From Microcaldota archaeon (lineage in GTDB: Archaea > Micrarchaeota > Micrarchaeia > Micrarchaeales > Micrarchaeaceae), in the NCBI GenBank assembly GCA_027344745.1, contig DAHWIS010000012.1, positions 1 through 6,352 on the forward strand: a DNA stretch of 6,352 nucleotides, read 5' to 3'. This document shows positions 5,337 to 6,352 of the stretch, one piece after another; position 1 is the first letter of the stretch; each line of letters begins with the position of its first letter. The notes beneath the pieces are model-generated. The model was given only the letters and a program-made list of their open reading frames with translations. It was not told the origin of the DNA and searched no databases. The translations under genes were made by a program, and so were the position numbers.

Positions 5337-6352
5337 ATTGCTTCTGGTGGGCCATTGCTTCCAATGTAGGATCTATACCGTCCCCTCCATATAAAGTCTG
5401 TATTAATTCGCCATTGGCGTCCTTGACGCTCAGGTCTGAGTCAACATAGAAATCCATCATAGCGTTTATTAATCTCCTGTACATGTATCCGCTTACTGCA
5501 GTTACCAATGACTTTGTCATTTGTGAATCCCTAGAACCCATTGCGTGCTGATACATGTCCGTAGGTGTCAAGCCCTCGAAGAAACTCGATGTAACGAATC
5601 CCTTGGATTTTGGATCCTTCGTATTCTTCTTGAAATATGGAAGCATGCGGCCGTTGTACCCCCTAGTGGGGCGCTTGCCTCTGACCGATTGCTGGCCCAA
5701 AAACATGCTCATCTGTACCATGTTGAGGATATTTCCTCTGGCACCTATCGAAGCCAACAGATATGCATTATTAGACTGGTTCAACTCTTTATTTAGATAT
5801 TGTACGGCCGTATCTCTGGCTTGGCCCAATGTTGCGTATAAGAGCACCTCCAATGTTGATTTCTTTGTATACCCCGGAAGCGATTCAAGCTTTCCTGTTT
5901 TGTAGCTGTTTATAAGATCTGATGCCTTGCTCTCATAGCTTTTTATTATATTGGCTCGTTCGCTGATTATTTTACTTGACAGATAGTAATCTTTGACGCT
6001 CACGGTCAACCCGTATATGTATGCAGCCCCCAATGACAGCTTTGCTATGTTCAACAGAAACTTTTCGTTGAAATCGGGACCGTATTCGATGAATATGTGA
6101 GATATTAGAACCCCTCCCTTTTCTCCCACCAGTTTGTTGTCTATTATCCCCTCTTCCAGTAATCCATTCTTTATGACGACCTTGCCGTGTTTGTTCTTGC
6201 TTTCGAAATTCAACCCTTTTGGGAGAGTCATGGAAAATATGGATTTACCGGAATACATTCCGTTTTTCTCTGCTTTGGGCATTTCGTATATACCGAGATT
6301 TGCAAGCATGGACATTGTTTCTTCCCTAGTATAATATGAATTATCCTTGGTG
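5335..6352 (-). CDS. rpoA1: DNA-directed RNA polymerase subunit A' (RpoA1), C-terminal part, runs off right edge
   Basis: The reading frame is open from the right edge: 12 residues (TKDNSYYTREET) precede the first visible Met at 6315, so that Met is internal. About 338 of an expected 850-900 residues are seen. A' is the main catalytic subunit; the metal-binding NADFDGD site lies upstream, outside the window. Visible landmarks are GARGNILNMVQM (from 5745), GQQSVRGKR (5671-5697), RGYNGRMLPYF, a GF-SSFFEGLTP segment, HAMG leading into the bridge helix, and the terminal YGGDGIDP. The gene ends at the normal archaeal A'/A'' split point. The N-terminal half of the bridge helix (5458-5538) is very divergent: the near-universal GGREGLVDTAV is here GSRDSQMTKSL, while the second half, SGYMYRRLINA, is normal. 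The frame is uninterrupted there, so a frameshift does not explain it. The stop overlaps ATG 5338 of rpoA2 as ATGA. Confidence 0.96.
   Translation of the reverse strand, partial: TKDNSYYTREETMSMLANLGIYEMPKAEKNGMYSGKSIFSMTLPKGLNFESKNKHGKVVIKNGLLEEGIIDNKLVGEKGGVLISHIFIEYGPDFNEKFLLNIAKLSLGAAYIYGLTVSVKDYYLSSKIISERANIIKSYESKASDLINSYKTGKLESLPGYTKKSTLEVLLYATLGQARDTAVQYLNKELNQSNNAYLLASIGARGNILNMVQMSMFLGQQSVRGKRPTRGYNGRMLPYFKKNTKDPKSKGFVTSSFFEGLTPTDMYQHAMGSRDSQMTKSLVTAVSGYMYRRLINAMMDFYVDSDLSVKDANGELIQTLYGGDGIDPTLEAMAHQKQ

Noticed and set aside
5335..5338. Split of the polymerase largest subunit as a possible gene fission event
   Set aside because: The break is at the usual archaeal A'/A'' boundary, so it is the normal arrangement.
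5335..6315. Met at 6315 as the start of a separate short polymerase-like protein
   Set aside because: The frame is open upstream to the window edge and the upstream residues match the RpoA1 pattern, so the Met is internal.

Overview
The window reads as archaeal. On the minus strand it carries the split largest RNA polymerase subunit (A' and A'' as separate genes), an archaeal Sm-like protein, and a tRNA-Ala gene broken by a bulge-helix-bulge intron. Promoters are TATA-type (the best is TTTATATATA) and ribosome binding sites are of the GGTG/GGAGGTG kind. The genes are tightly packed, with 4-base ATGA overlaps. The RNA polymerase sequence is unusually divergent at normally fixed positions. Together with an aerobic-type succinate dehydrogenase, this fits a fast-evolving, small-genome lineage such as the ARMAN/Micrarchaeota group. 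That placement is an inference; nothing in the window proves it.

Left part (1-3760), carbon and respiration. A fumarase/aspartase-superfamily gene runs leftward off the window edge; its visible motif looks more like aspartate ammonia-lyase than fumarase. A 102-base intergenic region separates it from a rightward operon: sdhA (flavoprotein), sdhB (three-cluster iron-sulfur protein), sdhC (five-helix membrane anchor) and a 55-residue two-helix membrane protein. The four rightward genes overlap by 4 bases or are 4 bases apart. The anchor is not the classical cytochrome b556 type. It resembles the 'Sdh1' anchors of Actinobacteria, with conserved Cys and His residues near the membrane. Fumarate links the two transcription units: the lyase makes or consumes it, and succinate dehydrogenase produces it from succinate.

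Right part (3792-6352), information processing, all leftward. The 3' half of rpoA1 enters from the right edge and overlaps rpoA2 by the ATGA motif if the first ATG is used, although a Shine-Dalgarno motif favours an ATG 15 bases further in. Next comes a promoter and the Sm-like protein gene, then a promoter and tRNA-Ala(GGC). The tRNA has a 29-base intron in its T loop, between positions 59 and 60, with textbook bulge-helix-bulge geometry and an intact G3:U70 alanine identity pair. It converges with the sdh operon across about 30 bases.

The points most worth a second look are the T-loop intron, the altered bridge-helix hinge in RpoA1, and the Sdh1-like membrane module with its tiny companion protein. 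No CRISPR array, insertion sequence, phage or toxin-antitoxin system was seen.
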